From the NCBI GenBank assembly GCA_017552705.1, contig JAFZOY010000026.1:1-46919 (forward strand): a DNA stretch of 46,919 nt, read 5' to 3'. The position numbers and the translations under genes are program-made. The notes under the pieces are model-generated. The model was not told where the DNA came from. It worked only from the letters and a program-made list of their open reading frames with translations, and ran no database searches. This DNA is from Bacteroidales bacterium (GTDB lineage: Bacteria; Bacteroidota; Bacteroidia; Bacteroidales; UBA1715). Shown here piece after piece: positions 9,629-19,749 of this stretch (its first letter is position 1; each line of letters starts with the position of its first letter).

Positions 9629-12253
9629 TTATAATTCTGCGATGCGTTTGTTTACCAACTGCAATGCGGTAGGAATTCCTTGTGGATTCTTTCCTCCTGC
9701 CGTAGCGAAGAATGGCTGACCACCACCACCGCCGGCAATTTCTTTTGCCATCAGTTTTATCAATTCTTGCGCTGTCAACTTGTAATCGTCGATAACATCT
9801 TGCGAAACGGCTACGCATACATTTGCCTTGCCATCAACATTCGCTGCCAAAACAACCACGAACGACGACAAACTGTTTTTCAAACTAAACGCAATGTCTT
9901 TCAACGCATTGGCATTCGATGCGGAGATTTCCTTCACAACCAACGAAATGTTGTTTTTCGATTCAACCGACTTCAACAACTCGTTTGCAACCTGTTGCGT
10001 CTGTTGTTTTTCGAACGCTTCAAGTTGTTTCTGCAATTTTGCATTCTCTGCAACAAGTTGTTCTACCTGTTTCGTCAGATTCACAGGATTTTTCAGCAAT
10101 TCTTTTATGGTTGCAATTGTATCAACTTGTTCGAAAATGAATTTCTCTGCATTGTCGGATGTTACAGCCTCAATACGACGGATTCCTGCTGCAATGGCGC
10201 TTTCGGAAACGATTTTGAAGAAACCGATTTTTCCCGTTGACGAAATATGCGTACCACCACACAATTCCATTGAATCGCCAAATTTAATCACACGAACTTT
10301 ATCGCCATATTTTTCGCCAAACAACGCCTTTGCACCCATTGCCTTTGCCTCGTTGATAGGCATATCGCGATATTCCTGCAAAGCATAATCAGAACGAATC
10401 AATTGATTTACAATTTGTTCCGTCTTACGAATTTCTTCGTCGGTCATTTTTTGGAAATGAGAAAAGTCGAAACGTAGATGTTCCGGCGTAACCAACGATC
10501 CTTTTTGTTCAACGTGCGAGCCCAACACCTGTTGTAATGCAAATTGTAACAAGTGCGTTGCCGAGTGGTTACATTCCGTCAATTCGCGTGATTTGGTATT
10601 TACTACTGCATTGAATTCAGTATCAAGCGCTTCGGGAAGTTTTTCACACAAATGGACAATAAGACCATTTTCGCGAACGGTGTCAACTATCGTAGTTTTT
10701 ACGCCGTTTGCCTCAATATATCCTTTGTCGCCAACCTGACCACCCATTTCGCCATAGAATGGAGTCTTGTCGAATACCAATTGGTACAACGTCTTTCCTT
10801 TTGCCGTTACCTGACGATATTTCACTATCGAAACCATACATTCTTTGGTATCGTAGCCCACGAACGCGTTTCCTTGTTCGTTAGAAAGCACAACCCAGTC
10901 GCCAGTCGAAATGTTTGTAGCCTGACGGGCACGTTCCTTCTGTTTGTCAAGTTCTTTTTGGAACTCGTCAATATCAACTTCAAGATTTTGCTCACGTGCA
11001 ATCAAAGTGGTCAAATCAAGCGGGAATCCGTATGTGTCGTATAACGTGAACGCATCGACGCCCGAAATTGTCTTCTGACCTGCTTGTTTAACTTTTTCAA
11101 TCTTTGAGTTCAACAAATTGATACCCGTTTCCAATGTCTTCAAGAACGATTTTTCTTCCTCGAAAATCACCTTTGTAATCAATTTTTCCTGTGCGATAAT
11201 TTCGGGATATGCTTTTCCCATTGTCTGAATCAGACAAGGAAGAAGGCGATACATAAACGGTTCGTGAAGGTTCAAGAACGTATATCCATAGCGAACAGCA
11301 CGGCGAAGAATACGACGAATCACGTAACCAGCCTTAATGTTCGACGGCAACTGACCGTCGGCGATTGCGAACGAAATAGTACGTATGTGGTCGGCAATCA
11401 CGCGCATAGCCACGTCTTGTTTCGCATCGTCGCCATATTTTGTATTTGAAATTGCGCCAATTTCCGCAATCAGCGGTTGGAACACATCAGTGTCGTAGTT
11501 TGACTGTTTACCTTGCGTAACCATTGCAAGACGTTCGAATCCCATACCCGTATCGATATGTTTTTTCGGCAACAATTCCAATTCGCCGTTTGCCTTACGG
11601 TTATATTGCATAAACACAAGATTCCAAATCTCAATCACTTGCGGATGGTCGTGGTTCACCAATTCGTGTCCTGGTTTCTTTGCCTTTTCTTCGGCAGAAC
11701 GGATGTCAACATGAATTTCGGAACAAGGGCCGCAAGGTCCTACCTCGCCCATTTCCCAGAAATTGTCGTGCTTGTTGCCTTTCAGGATTCGTTCTTCAGG
11801 AAGATATTGTTTCCAAATATCGAACGCTTCTTGGTCAAACGACGTTCCATCGGTTGTATCGCCCTCAAACACAGTGGCATACAAACAATTTTTATCGATT
11901 TTCAACACTTCGGTCAGATATTCCCATGCCCACGAAATAGCTTCTTTCTTGAAATAGTCGCCAAACGACCAGTTTCCAAGCATTTCGAACATGGTATGGT
12001 GGTAAGTGTCGTGACCAACTTCCTCCAAGTCATTGTGTTTACCCGAAACACGCAGACATTTTTGCGAATCGGCTACACGAGGACGAGTAATCGGAGAAAT
12101 TCCGAGGAAAATATCTTTGAACTGGTTCATTCCCGCATTGGTAAACATCAATGTAGGGTCGCCTTTCACCACCATAGGTGCAGACGGAACAATAGTGTGT
12201 TCTTTTGAAGCAAAAAAATCGAGAAACGATTGACGTAATTCTTGTGCGTTCAT
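9629..12253 (-). CDS. alaS: Alanyl-tRNA synthetase
   Basis: An 874-residue class II synthetase that charges tRNA-Ala and edits mischarged Ser and Gly. The first in-frame ATG is at 12277, but the start at 12253 gives the family-typical [14 protein letters not shown] and lies just downstream of a perfect promoter element that overlaps the longer version, so 12253 is used. Features: the N-terminal catalytic core ([16 protein letters not shown] motif), the editing-domain zinc ligands HSATH and CGGTH, and the C-terminal DHHA1 region with a glycine-rich AGGGGGQP segment. The gene is monocistronic with its own terminator and is divergent from argS. Confidence 0.98.
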   Translation of the reverse strand: MNAQELRQSFLDFFASKEHTIVPSAPMVVKGDPTLMFTNAGMNQFKDIFLGISPITRPRVADSQKCLRVSGKHNDLEEVGHDTYHHTMFEMLGNWSFGDYFKKEAISWAWEYLTEVLKIDKNCLYATVFEGDTTDGTSFDQEAFDIWKQYLPEERILKGNKHDNFWEMGEVGPCGPCSEIHVDIRSAEEKAKKPGHELVNHDHPQVIEIWNLVFMQYNRKANGELELLPKKHIDTGMGFERLAMVTQGKQSNYDTDVFQPLIAEIGAISNTKYGDDAKQDVAMRVIADHIRTISFAIADGQLPSNIKAGYVIRRILRRAVRYGYTFLNLHEPFMYRLLPCLIQTMGKAYPEIIAQEKLITKVIFEEEKSFLKTLETGINLLNSKIEKVKQAGQKTISGVDAFTLYDTYGFPLDLTTLIAREQNLEVDIDEFQKELDKQKERARQATNISTGDWVVLSNEQGNAFVGYDTKECMVSIVKYRQVTAKGKTLYQLVFDKTPFYGEMGGQVGDKGYIEANGVKTTIVDTVRENGLIVHLCEKLPEALDTEFNAVVNTKSRELTECNHSATHLLQFALQQVLGSHVEQKGSLVTPEHLRFDFSHFQKMTDEEIRKTEQIVNQLIRSDYALQEYRDMPINEAKAMGAKALFGEKYGDKVRVIKFGDSMELCGGTHISSTGKIGFFKIVSESAIAAGIRRIEAVTSDNAEKFIFEQVDTIATIKELLKNPVNLTKQVEQLVAENAKLQKQLEAFEKQQTQQVANELLKSVESKNNISLVVKEISASNANALKDIAFSLKNSLSSFVVVLAANVDGKANVCVAVSQDVIDDYKLTAQELIKLMAKEIAGGGGGQPFFATAGGKNPQGIPTALQLVNKRIAEL

Positions 12254-12274
12254 ACATATATAATTTAACGGGTG

Positions 12275-12282
12275 CAAAAGTA
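12275..12282 (-). promoter_or_regulatory. alaS promoter -7 element
   Basis: TACTTTTG on the minus strand, an exact TAnnTTTG match about 22 bases before the ATG at 12253. A TTTG lies 22 bases further upstream and could be the -33 element. This supports the shorter start of alaS. Confidence 0.65.
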
Positions 12283-12408
12283 CGTTTTTTTAGAAATAAA
12301 CACACAAATATTTTCAGCATTGAATCTTTATTCACGTATTTCTCGATTATTCATGCTTGCGTTGATAATAACTTGTGTTTTTAAAAGTGGTGTTTGATGG
12401 AAAAAACA

Positions 12409-12416
12409 TATTTTTG
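12409..12416 (+). promoter_or_regulatory. argS promoter -7 element
   Basis: TATTTTTG (TAnnTTTG), 16 bases before the ATG at 12433. It lies inside the longer reading frame that opens at 12394, which argues that the longer start is not used. No convincing -33 element is seen. Confidence 0.5.
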
Positions 12417-12432
12417 CAAAAAATTTTACGCA

Positions 12433-14229
12433 ATGACGATAGACGCTCTTATTGAACAAGAAATTATTACGGCGGTGCAGGAATTATACGGCGCAACCGT
12501 TGACTCAAAAAGTGTACAGATTTCCGATACAAAAAAAGATATTGCCGGCGACAAAACAGTGGTGATTTTCCCATTGTTGCGTTTTTCAAAGAAAACTCCC
12601 GAGGCAACTGCCGAGGAAATCGGTGCATACCTTGTTTCGCACATCGATACAATTGATTCATACTCAGTAATAAAAGGGTTCCTAAACCTGACAATCTCCA
12701 TGAAATATTGGTTGTCGGTGTTGCAAACTGCTTTGCAACAGGGCTTGGACTATGGCAAAAAAACTGTCAATGCGGATTCGCCAACCGTGATGGTTGAATT
12801 CTCGTCGCCAAACACCAACAAACCGTTGCATTTGGGACATGTCCGCAATAATTTGCTCGGCTACTCCATTTCACAGATTTTGGCAGCTAACGGCAACAAG
12901 GTTATCAAGGCTAATTTGGTGAACGACCGTGGTATCCACATCTGTAAGTCAATGATTGCGTGGAAGTTATTTGGCAATGGCGAAACGCCGCAATCTTCTG
13001 GTTTGAAAGGCGACCATTTGGTTGGAAACTATTATGTGATTTTCGATAAGGAATACAAAAAACAAGTTGCAGAGTTGATGGCTGCCGGCAAAACGGAAGA
13101 CGAAGCAAAAGCGGAAGCTCCGATATTGCTACAGGCACGCGAAATGCTTGTGAAATGGGAACAAGGCGATCCCGAAGTTATTTCGTTGTGGAAAACAATG
13201 AATGGCTGGGTGTATGAAGGTTTCGACGCCACATACAAAAGAATGGGCGTTTCGTTCGACCATATATATTATGAATCACAGACATATCTGTTGGGTAAAA
13301 AAGTTGTGATGGACGGCTTGCAACGGGGAATTTTGTTCCAAAAAGACGACAAATCTGTTTGGGCTGACCTCACTGGCGACGGTCTTGACCAAAAATTACT
13401 GCTTCGTCCCGATGGCACATCGGTGTATATGACACAGGATATTGGCACCGCAATAGAACGTTTCCGTGAATACGGCGACATGGGTGAACTTATCTATGTG
13501 GTTGGAAATGAGCAAAATTACCACTTCCAAGTGCTGAGTTTGATTTTGCAGAAACTTGGTTACGACTGGGCAAAGAAAATCTACCACATGTCGTATGGTA
13601 TGGTGGAATTGCCCGACGGAAAAATGAAATCGCGCGAAGGAACGGTTGTCGATGCCGATGATTTAATGGACAGCATGGTGAAGGAAGCCAAGACGATTTC
13701 CGATGAACTTGGAAAATTGTCGGATTTGAGCGACGAAGAGGCTGCCGAAGTTCACGAGATTATTGCTCAAGGTGCATTAAAATACTTTATGCTGAAAGTT
13801 GAACCACGTAAAACCATGTTGTTCAACCCGAAGGAATCAATTGATTTCAATGGAAACACAGGTCCGTTCATTCAATATACCCACGCCCGCATTTGCTCGT
13901 TGTTGCGCAAAGCAGCCACCCAAAGCATAACAAACTTCTCGAACTTTGCTATTGCCACCTGCAACGACAAGGAAAAAGAATTGATAAAAACGATTTCACG
14001 TTATACTTCCATAATAGAATTGGCGGCAAAAGACCATGCGCCATCGTATATTGCAAACTATGTATATGATTTGGTAAAATTGTACAACCAGTTCTACCAC
14101 GACTATTCTATTCTGAATGAGGAAGATACGGAAGTAAAAACATTCCGTCTTGCATTGTCGAAAGTGGTTGCTACCATTGTTGCTTCGGGAATGGGCTTGC
14201 TTGGCATACGCGTTCCTGAAAGAATGTAA
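12433..14229 (+). CDS. argS: Arginyl-tRNA synthetase
   Basis: A 598-residue class I synthetase. The start at 12433 is preferred over an upstream in-frame ATG because a promoter element lies between them and the family-typical N-terminal domain starts here (MTIDALIEQEI). Motifs: the N-terminal additional domain, SSPNTNKPLHLGH (HIGH-type HLGH at 133-136), VVGNEQNYHFQVL, the KMSKS-equivalent KMKSR (397-401), and the C-terminal DALR anticodon-binding helices. The gene is followed 14 bases later by the ModF-like ABC gene, which is probably co-transcribed. Confidence 0.97.
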   Translation: MTIDALIEQEIITAVQELYGATVDSKSVQISDTKKDIAGDKTVVIFPLLRFSKKTPEATAEEIGAYLVSHIDTIDSYSVIKGFLNLTISMKYWLSVLQTALQQGLDYGKKTVNADSPTVMVEFSSPNTNKPLHLGHVRNNLLGYSISQILAANGNKVIKANLVNDRGIHICKSMIAWKLFGNGETPQSSGLKGDHLVGNYYVIFDKEYKKQVAELMAAGKTEDEAKAEAPILLQAREMLVKWEQGDPEVISLWKTMNGWVYEGFDATYKRMGVSFDHIYYESQTYLLGKKVVMDGLQRGILFQKDDKSVWADLTGDGLDQKLLLRPDGTSVYMTQDIGTAIERFREYGDMGELIYVVGNEQNYHFQVLSLILQKLGYDWAKKIYHMSYGMVELPDGKMKSREGTVVDADDLMDSMVKEAKTISDELGKLSDLSDEEAAEVHEIIAQGALKYFMLKVEPRKTMLFNPKESIDFNGNTGPFIQYTHARICSLLRKAATQSITNFSNFAIATCNDKEKELIKTISRYTSIIELAAKDHAPSYIANYVYDLVKLYNQFYHDYSILNEEDTEVKTFRLALSKVVATIVASGMGLLGIRVPERM

Positions 14230-14243
14230 TCCTCACAAAAAAC

Positions 14244-15830
14244 GTGGATTCTTCTACATTGATACATATTGCCGATTGCCGCATTGAGTCGAACGAGAAA
14301 ACCATTGTTCCAAGTCTTTCGTGGACAATGCAGGCTGGCGAAGTGTGGCTTGTGGTTGGCCCGAACGGTGGCGGAAAAGCTGATTTTGTGAATGCGCTTG
14401 CTGGAAGAATGTCGTTTGTGGCAAATACGTCGGCACACGCCGCTGGGCAATATTATTCAGTATTTGGCGATTCTGTGGAATTGGTTTCGCTTGAACGTGC
14501 CGCAAAACTGATTGAGGAAGAACGCAACAACGACGAGAGCGACTATATGGACGGCGGCGTGGATATAGGACGTACCGGGCGGCGATTCATCGCCGAAGGC
14601 GTTCTTGGCCCGCTGAAAAAATCCGACGAACTCCCCACTTGGGCTTGCGAACTTGAAACGAACTACGCAGTGCAGTTGTGCGGTATTGGCAACATACTTG
14701 ACCGCGGACTCAAATATATGTCAACGGGCGAAATCCGTAGGACGTTGCTCGCACGGGCTTTGATTTCGGGCAAGAAACTGTTGGTGCTGAGCGATCCATT
14801 TGCAGGACTTGACGCTGAAAGTCGGAAAATCCTGTTTGATTTTTTCACCTCAATCGTTACCGAACAGCAAAACGGACAATCAACAAATCCACACATTATA
14901 CTCTGTATGGAGCGTTGGCACGAAATCCCCGACTCCATCACGCATGTGCTTGAATTTGCACAAAAAGACATAGTTTTTTGTGGAGAAAAACAAGACTACA
15001 TCAAACGGCTGTCTGCACAAAATGCTAAAAATGAAGCAGATAAAACGGCGAAACGAGAAGAATTGTCTTCAAATCTCACCGAAACCATTGCCAACACTTC
15101 ACCGTTGAAACAAGCCCAAGAGGAAACCCGTGAGATTTTGGTTGAAATGAACCATGTGAACGTTGGTTGGGGCGACCATCGTGTTTTGATTGACCTAAAT
15201 TGGCAGTTGAAAAAAGGCGAACATTGGTTGGTTCGCGGTCCCAATGGTTCGGGAAAGACAACATTTCTGGAACTCATTACCGGCGACAACCAGCAAGTGT
15301 ATTGCAACGATGTCCGTCTGTTTGGCACAAAACGAGGTTCGGGCGAATCCATTTGGGACATCAAGAAAAAATTGGGAATTGTGTCGTATCGGTTGCACGT
15401 GGAATATAGAATGGTTGGCGGCACAAACCTCCGAAATCTTATTATTTCAGGTTTCCGCGACTCCATCGGATTGTATGGTGCAGCCACTGGTGTGGAAACA
15501 GCCATTGCCGATAAATGGCTTGCTTTAGGTGGATTTGCAGGCCGCGAACGGGAATTGTTCCGCGATTTGAGTTACGGTGAACAACGGGCTATGTTGATTC
15601 TACGTTCCGTGGTAAAATGTCCGCCAATCCTGATTTTAGACGAGCCTTGCCACGGCTTGGACGAAGAATACCGCACAAAAATTCTTCATCTTTTGGAACT
15701 AATTGCCGAAAAAAACACCACCACAATGATTCACGTCACCCACGACCCAAGCGAACGATTGAGTTGCGAGCACCACGTATTGGAACTTTGTCCGGGCGAA
15801 ATACCTATGTATAAGATAGTTACGATTTGA
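14244..15830 (+). CDS. ModF/PhrA-like tandem ABC ATPase
   Basis: A 528-residue soluble protein with two ABC nucleotide-binding domains and no membrane segments, the architecture of ModF-like proteins linked to molybdate transport or photorepair. It starts with GTG at 14244, 14 bases after argS. The second domain is canonical: Walker A GPNGSGKTT (332-340), signature LSYGE (442-446), Walker B ILILDEP (Glu467) and switch His500. The first domain is degenerate: Walker A is GPNGGGKA, with Ala46 instead of Thr or Ser, and the Walker B position reads LVLSDP (Ser183-Asp184) instead of the usual DE. The signature is MSTGE. ATP hydrolysis is therefore expected mainly at one of the two sites. No molybdate genes are nearby, so the substrate is open. 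Confidence 0.85.
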   Translation: MDSSTLIHIADCRIESNEKTIVPSLSWTMQAGEVWLVVGPNGGGKADFVNALAGRMSFVANTSAHAAGQYYSVFGDSVELVSLERAAKLIEEERNNDESDYMDGGVDIGRTGRRFIAEGVLGPLKKSDELPTWACELETNYAVQLCGIGNILDRGLKYMSTGEIRRTLLARALISGKKLLVLSDPFAGLDAESRKILFDFFTSIVTEQQNGQSTNPHIILCMERWHEIPDSITHVLEFAQKDIVFCGEKQDYIKRLSAQNAKNEADKTAKREELSSNLTETIANTSPLKQAQEETREILVEMNHVNVGWGDHRVLIDLNWQLKKGEHWLVRGPNGSGKTTFLELITGDNQQVYCNDVRLFGTKRGSGESIWDIKKKLGIVSYRLHVEYRMVGGTNLRNLIISGFRDSIGLYGAATGVETAIADKWLALGGFAGRERELFRDLSYGEQRAMLILRSVVKCPPILILDEPCHGLDEEYRTKILHLLELIAEKNTTTMIHVTHDPSERLSCEHHVLELCPGEIPMYKIVTI

Positions 15831-15843
15831 TTCTGTCGGTGCA

Positions 15844-15916
15844 TTACGTGTTAAAAATAATCCGTAAAAAAACTATGCGATACGTGAATTACGTAAACTA
15901 CTTTTTCTTACATTTG
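15844..15916 (+). promoter_or_regulatory. Promoter and palindromic operator-like sites of the DASS transporter gene
   Basis: The intergenic stretch contains TACGT-GAATT-ACGTA (15881-15895), a perfect inverted repeat with 5-bp arms and a 5-base spacer. Upstream there is a looser TTACG...CGTAA pair (about 15844-15867). An exact TACATTTG -7 element lies at 15909-15916. The palindrome covers the place of the -33 element, which is not itself recognisable, as in activator-dependent promoters. The identity of the regulator is unknown. Confidence 0.5.
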
Positions 15917-15984
15917 CGATGCTTTTGAGTGAAAAGTGTTTTAAACCAAAAGCAAGAATAAAATAGTAACAATATAATTATTGT

Positions 15985-17457
15985 ATGGATACAAAAAAAA
16001 TCGTTGGGTTGTTGGTGACATTGGTTATCACAATCTTCTTATGGGCAGTTCCCACTGATTTTTATGGAATTGAGGCATTGACGGTTGTTCAGCAACGTGT
16101 AATCGCAATGTTCGTAATGGCAGCGTTGCTATGGATTTTCGAGCCAATTCCTAACTGGACAACATCGGTGCTGGTGATCGTGCTTTCGCTGTTGACAGTT
16201 TCAAATAAAGGTATTGGATTTTTATGTACGCCTGAAGCTGGCGAATTGGTGGTTTACACAAAAATAATGTCAGCCTTTGCCGATCCAGTTGTTATGCTGT
16301 TCTTAGGAGGATTCGTGCTGGCGATTATGGCTTCAAAATATGGACTTGACGTGACACTTGCAAGAATAATGCTGAAACCGTTTGGTAAAAATCCTCGTAT
16401 GGTGTTGCTCGGTTTCTTGATTGTAATCGCAGTATTTTCAATGTTTATGAGTAACACTGCAACCGCTGCGATGATGCTTGCATTCCTTGCTCCTGTGCTT
16501 GCGGTTCTTCCAAGCGACGATAAAGGTAAAATCGGACTTTCGTTGTCAATTCCTATTGCCGCTAACCTTGGTGGTATCGGTACTCCTATCGGAACGCCCC
16601 CAAACGCAACGGCAGTGAAATTCTTGGCTGAAGCAGGTTGCGAGGTTTCGTTCGGCGAATGGGCAATGAGAATGATTCCGTTCGTAGTTATCATGATTTT
16701 TATTGCGTGGGTTTTATTACAATTGTTCTTCCCATTCAAATCGAAAGAAGTTGTGCTTGATATAAAGGAAAGTGATCGTAAGACCGACTGGAAAACATAC
16801 GTGGTATGGATTACGTTCATAGGAACAATTTTATTGTGGGCAACCGAAAAACTGACGGGTATCAACTCAAACGTAGTTGCTCTTATTCCGCTTGCAGTGC
16901 TTACATGCTGTGGCATTTTTACAAAAGACGACATAAAGGAAATCAACTGGACGGTGCTTTGGTTGGTAGCCGGTGGTTTTGCCTTGGGTACCGACTTGCA
17001 AGGTACAGGTTTGGCAAAAGTGCTGATTGACGCTATTCCATTCGGAACAATGGGCGTTGTAGCAGTATTCATCATTGCCGGTGTTGTCTGCTATTTCTTG
17101 TCGAACTTCATTAGCAACTCGGCTACGGCTGCATTGTTAATTCCTATACTGATTGTGGTTGCGCAGGCAATGGGCGATCCTTCTGCCGCAAGTCATGACT
17201 CGTTTGTGGCTCTTGGCGGAACACACGCAATGATTTCGTTCATCGCAGTCTGTGCGTCTATCGCAATGTTGTTCCCAATATCTACGCCACCTAACGCAAT
17301 TGCGTCTTCTACCGGTTTGGTGGAAACAAAGGATATGGCGAAGATTGGACTTATTCTTGGAGCAATAGCATTTGTTCTCGGTTATTTCTGGTTGACAAAA
17401 ATCTTCCCATTTGAAATGACGGAACAAGTCGCTGAAACAGTCACAGCGACATTATAA
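15985..17457 (+). CDS. DASS/SLC13-family sodium-coupled anion symporter
   Basis: A 490-residue inner-membrane transporter with about a dozen hydrophobic segments. Both inverted repeats carry the DASS signature: SNTAT (156-160) with GTPPNA (203-208), and SNSAT (377-381) with STPPNA (433-438). These hairpin-tip motifs bind Na+ and the carboxylate or sulfate in the VcINDY fold. Substrates of the family include succinate, other dicarboxylates and sulfate; which one is used here cannot be read. A strong terminator follows, then a porin-like gene that could supply the outer-membrane route. Confidence 0.92.
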   Translation: MDTKKIVGLLVTLVITIFLWAVPTDFYGIEALTVVQQRVIAMFVMAALLWIFEPIPNWTTSVLVIVLSLLTVSNKGIGFLCTPEAGELVVYTKIMSAFADPVVMLFLGGFVLAIMASKYGLDVTLARIMLKPFGKNPRMVLLGFLIVIAVFSMFMSNTATAAMMLAFLAPVLAVLPSDDKGKIGLSLSIPIAANLGGIGTPIGTPPNATAVKFLAEAGCEVSFGEWAMRMIPFVVIMIFIAWVLLQLFFPFKSKEVVLDIKESDRKTDWKTYVVWITFIGTILLWATEKLTGINSNVVALIPLAVLTCCGIFTKDDIKEINWTVLWLVAGGFALGTDLQGTGLAKVLIDAIPFGTMGVVAVFIIAGVVCYFLSNFISNSATAALLIPILIVVAQAMGDPSAASHDSFVALGGTHAMISFIAVCASIAMLFPISTPPNAIASSTGLVETKDMAKIGLILGAIAFVLGYFWLTKIFPFEMTEQVAETVTATL

Positions 17458-17468
17458 TGATTACTAAC

Positions 17469-17495
17469 AAAAGAGGGCGAAAGTCCTCTTTTTTT
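17469..17495 (+). terminator. Terminator after the DASS gene
   Basis: A stem of about 10 bp closed by a C(GAAA)G tetraloop, with one G-T pair, and followed by an uninterrupted T-run. It separates the transporter from the porin-like gene. Confidence 0.88.
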
Positions 17496-17505
17496 ATTTC
17501 TCTCT

Positions 17506-19290
17506 ATGAAAAGAAAAATTTTATTCGCCTTAATTGGCATTGTTTTAGGAAATTGTGCATTGGCACAAGATACTTTATACGGAAAAGTAACAGATTTCAA
17601 CGGTCAACCTGTAATAGCTGCAACAATTGAAATTACGGGGACAGATGTTGGTATTGGTACATTCTCTGAACAAGATGGTTCATGGATATTAGTTACGAAT
17701 AAAATATCTTATATCAATGATAAATGTCTTGAGATTGGTTATTTGGGTTTAAAAACTCAAAAAATAAAAATTGGAGAACAAAGAGAATTTAACATTCGCC
17801 TTGAAAAAGATGATATTATTGATTGGGACAAACAACCCAAGATAGGATATGCCTCTCAACAACATACAGAAGATGCTGCTAAAAAAAATGATAGTACAAC
17901 AACTGGAGTGAATGTATCGCCTGCCGACTCAAAAGATATTGTTTTTAGGAATGAAAAGGCAATGGATTTAGCGGGAAAAAAGGTATCTACGCCCGTTTCA
18001 CAAACAAATTTGAAATGGTACGGTTTTGTTCGTAATTATTTCACGTTCGACACTCGCGAAAGCAAGTCTGGAACCGACGAACTATATTATTACGTTCCTC
18101 TTGACCAATCAATCCAGGCAGACGGAACCGACATAAACCAGCACCCTACAATGAAATGGAGTGCCATTACTTCGCGTCTTGGCTTAGATGTAAATGAATA
18201 CAAAATCGGGAAAGTAAACGTAGGTGCAAAAATCGAAGCGGATTTTTATAGCGGTTTGACTGGCGTTACGGGAACAGCACAATTCCGTCTGCGTCAGGCA
18301 TATACTACATTGAATTGGCAATCTGAAAATAACAATAAATATTCGTTGAAAGTTGGTCAGGCATGGCACCCTATGGCTGCCGATATGGTTCACTGCACAA
18401 ACCTTGAAATTGGTGTGCCGTTCGCTCCGTTCAGCAGAACGCCGCAAATCACGTTCGACTATGCTCCGGGCAAAGTTTCGCTGACGACTTCGGCTATCTG
18501 GCAAATGCAATACACGTCGGGCGGTCCCGAAGGTGCTTCGGCTAATTACATAAAATACAGCAACATACCAGAATTCTACTTCGGTGTGAACTTTAAAGGC
18601 GACAATGGTCTGCTTGCCCGCGCCGGTGTGGATTTGTTGAGCATAAAACCTCGCTACAAGGGTGAAGCGTCAATGATGCAAAATGGTGATACGGTGAAAT
18701 ATACCGCTTTGGTTGAGGACAGAATCACGACAGTTTCGCCGTTTGTGTATCTGCAATACAAAGGCGACAAGTTCCAGTTCCGTGCAAAGAGCATTCTTGC
18801 TCAGGCAGGCGAACACATGAATTTAAACGGCGGCTATGGTGTTACGGCAAAACATGATGGTGTTGACGAAGACGGCCATTGGGAATACACGCCTGTTCGC
18901 TACTCCTCGTCGTGGATTAGTATGATGTATGGTAAAAAATGGCAAGGAATCTTGTTTGCCGGCTATGCCAAAAATCTCGGTACTGCCGATGCTTTATTGG
19001 TTGACTACACCGATACCGAAGGAAACGAATATGCGAACATTGCAAACAATTATTTGTCGAAAAACACCTATGCCAACATCAATTCTATGTGGCGATTGTC
19101 ACCGGGCGTTGTCCGCAACTGGGGAAAACTTGCTTTGTCATTGGAATGGCACATTACCTCGGTACAATACGGCGAATTTGTAAAACAAGGAAAGGATTCT
19201 TTTGTAAGCGCAAAGAACGGTATGGCAGAGAACAATCTCCATTGGATTACCAACCATCGTTTGCAAATGATGCTGAAATATAGTTTCTAA
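17506..19290 (+). CDS. Outer-membrane porin-like barrel with N-terminal carboxypeptidase-regulatory-like domain
   Basis: A 594-residue protein. A signal peptide (1-21) precedes a carboxypeptidase-D-regulatory-like module (about 22-107: LYGKVTDFNGQPVIAATIEITGT), as seen in SusC/TonB-dependent proteins, then a charged Ser/Thr/Lys linker (to about 165). The rest, from NLKWYGFVRNYFTFDTRES, is a run of alternating amphipathic strands that ends in a C-terminal Phe, as expected for a beta barrel inserted by BAM. No plug domain or TonB box is seen, so diffusion or specific porin function is likelier than TonB-dependent uptake. The DNA of the N-terminal module and linker is visibly more AT-rich than the barrel-coding part, suggesting a mosaic origin. 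Placement after the DASS symporter suggests, but does not prove, a shared substrate. Confidence 0.78.
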   Translation: MKRKILFALIGIVLGNCALAQDTLYGKVTDFNGQPVIAATIEITGTDVGIGTFSEQDGSWILVTNKISYINDKCLEIGYLGLKTQKIKIGEQREFNIRLEKDDIIDWDKQPKIGYASQQHTEDAAKKNDSTTTGVNVSPADSKDIVFRNEKAMDLAGKKVSTPVSQTNLKWYGFVRNYFTFDTRESKSGTDELYYYVPLDQSIQADGTDINQHPTMKWSAITSRLGLDVNEYKIGKVNVGAKIEADFYSGLTGVTGTAQFRLRQAYTTLNWQSENNNKYSLKVGQAWHPMAADMVHCTNLEIGVPFAPFSRTPQITFDYAPGKVSLTTSAIWQMQYTSGGPEGASANYIKYSNIPEFYFGVNFKGDNGLLARAGVDLLSIKPRYKGEASMMQNGDTVKYTALVEDRITTVSPFVYLQYKGDKFQFRAKSILAQAGEHMNLNGGYGVTAKHDGVDEDGHWEYTPVRYSSSWISMMYGKKWQGILFAGYAKNLGTADALLVDYTDTEGNEYANIANNYLSKNTYANINSMWRLSPGVVRNWGKLALSLEWHITSVQYGEFVKQGKDSFVSAKNGMAENNLHWITNHRLQMMLKYSF

Positions 19291-19371
19291 GACTTAACGA
19301 TTGATATTTTCGCTATTCTCTATGCAGCTGGCGAAATATTACAAGATATATGAATATCAAAGAAATAGAAG

Positions 19372-19749
19372 ATGAAAGTTCCAGAAAAATACTATGACGA
19401 AAAATTCAATTTCAAAGGTCAATGGGATATGCCATCGACGTGCGGATTGAAAATTTTAGACTATAACGGGAAAAAAATCGTACTTGTGACTGAATTGTAC
19501 CAAGACAATCCTGGCACATCGGTCACTTACGCCGGCACATCGCTTGCAAACCAGATTTGCGAGGCAAAAGGGTTCAACGTGAACGACATTATTTATATAG
19601 AATGTAATCCTGACACTAGTTCAAAACTATCGTTTTACGACGAAGAATTTTTCCAAGTGACGTTTGACATTGTTGACGGAAAATTCGCGGGAACACCAAA
19701 ATACAAACAACTTTCGCAAGAAGAAGCAAAAGAAATGATTACGCTATGA
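19372..19749 (+). CDS. Conserved-looking hypothetical protein
   Basis: A 125-residue soluble protein without signal peptide or membrane segment; family not recognised. It alternates hydrophobic strands (LKILDYNGKKIVLVTELY; DIIYIECNP) and a C-terminal acidic helix (SQEEAKEMITL), so a small alpha/beta fold is likely. Normal codon use and a 4-base ATGA overlap with the downstream secreted hydrolase support it as a real gene, co-translated with that enzyme and the EamA exporter after it. Confidence 0.7.
   Translation: MKVPEKYYDEKFNFKGQWDMPSTCGLKILDYNGKKIVLVTELYQDNPGTSVTYAGTSLANQICEAKGFNVNDIIYIECNPDTSSKLSFYDEEFFQVTFDIVDGKFAGTPKYKQLSQEEAKEMITL

Noticed and set aside
11513..12208. 231-codon plus-strand frame inside alaS
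   Set aside because: Antisense shadow of a conserved synthetase; the composition (rich in Phe, His, Arg, Cys) is typical of such shadows.
16254..17075. Long 273-codon frame on the minus strand inside the DASS transporter gene
   Set aside because: It mirrors the hydrophobic codons of the transporter in another frame and has no promoter or start context; the plus-strand gene carries the full DASS signature.
19300..19345. Possible hairpin between the porin and the 125-residue gene
   Set aside because: The arms (ATATTTTCGC and GCGAAATAT) pair with a bulge and a long loop and no T-run follows, so it is not convincing as a terminator.
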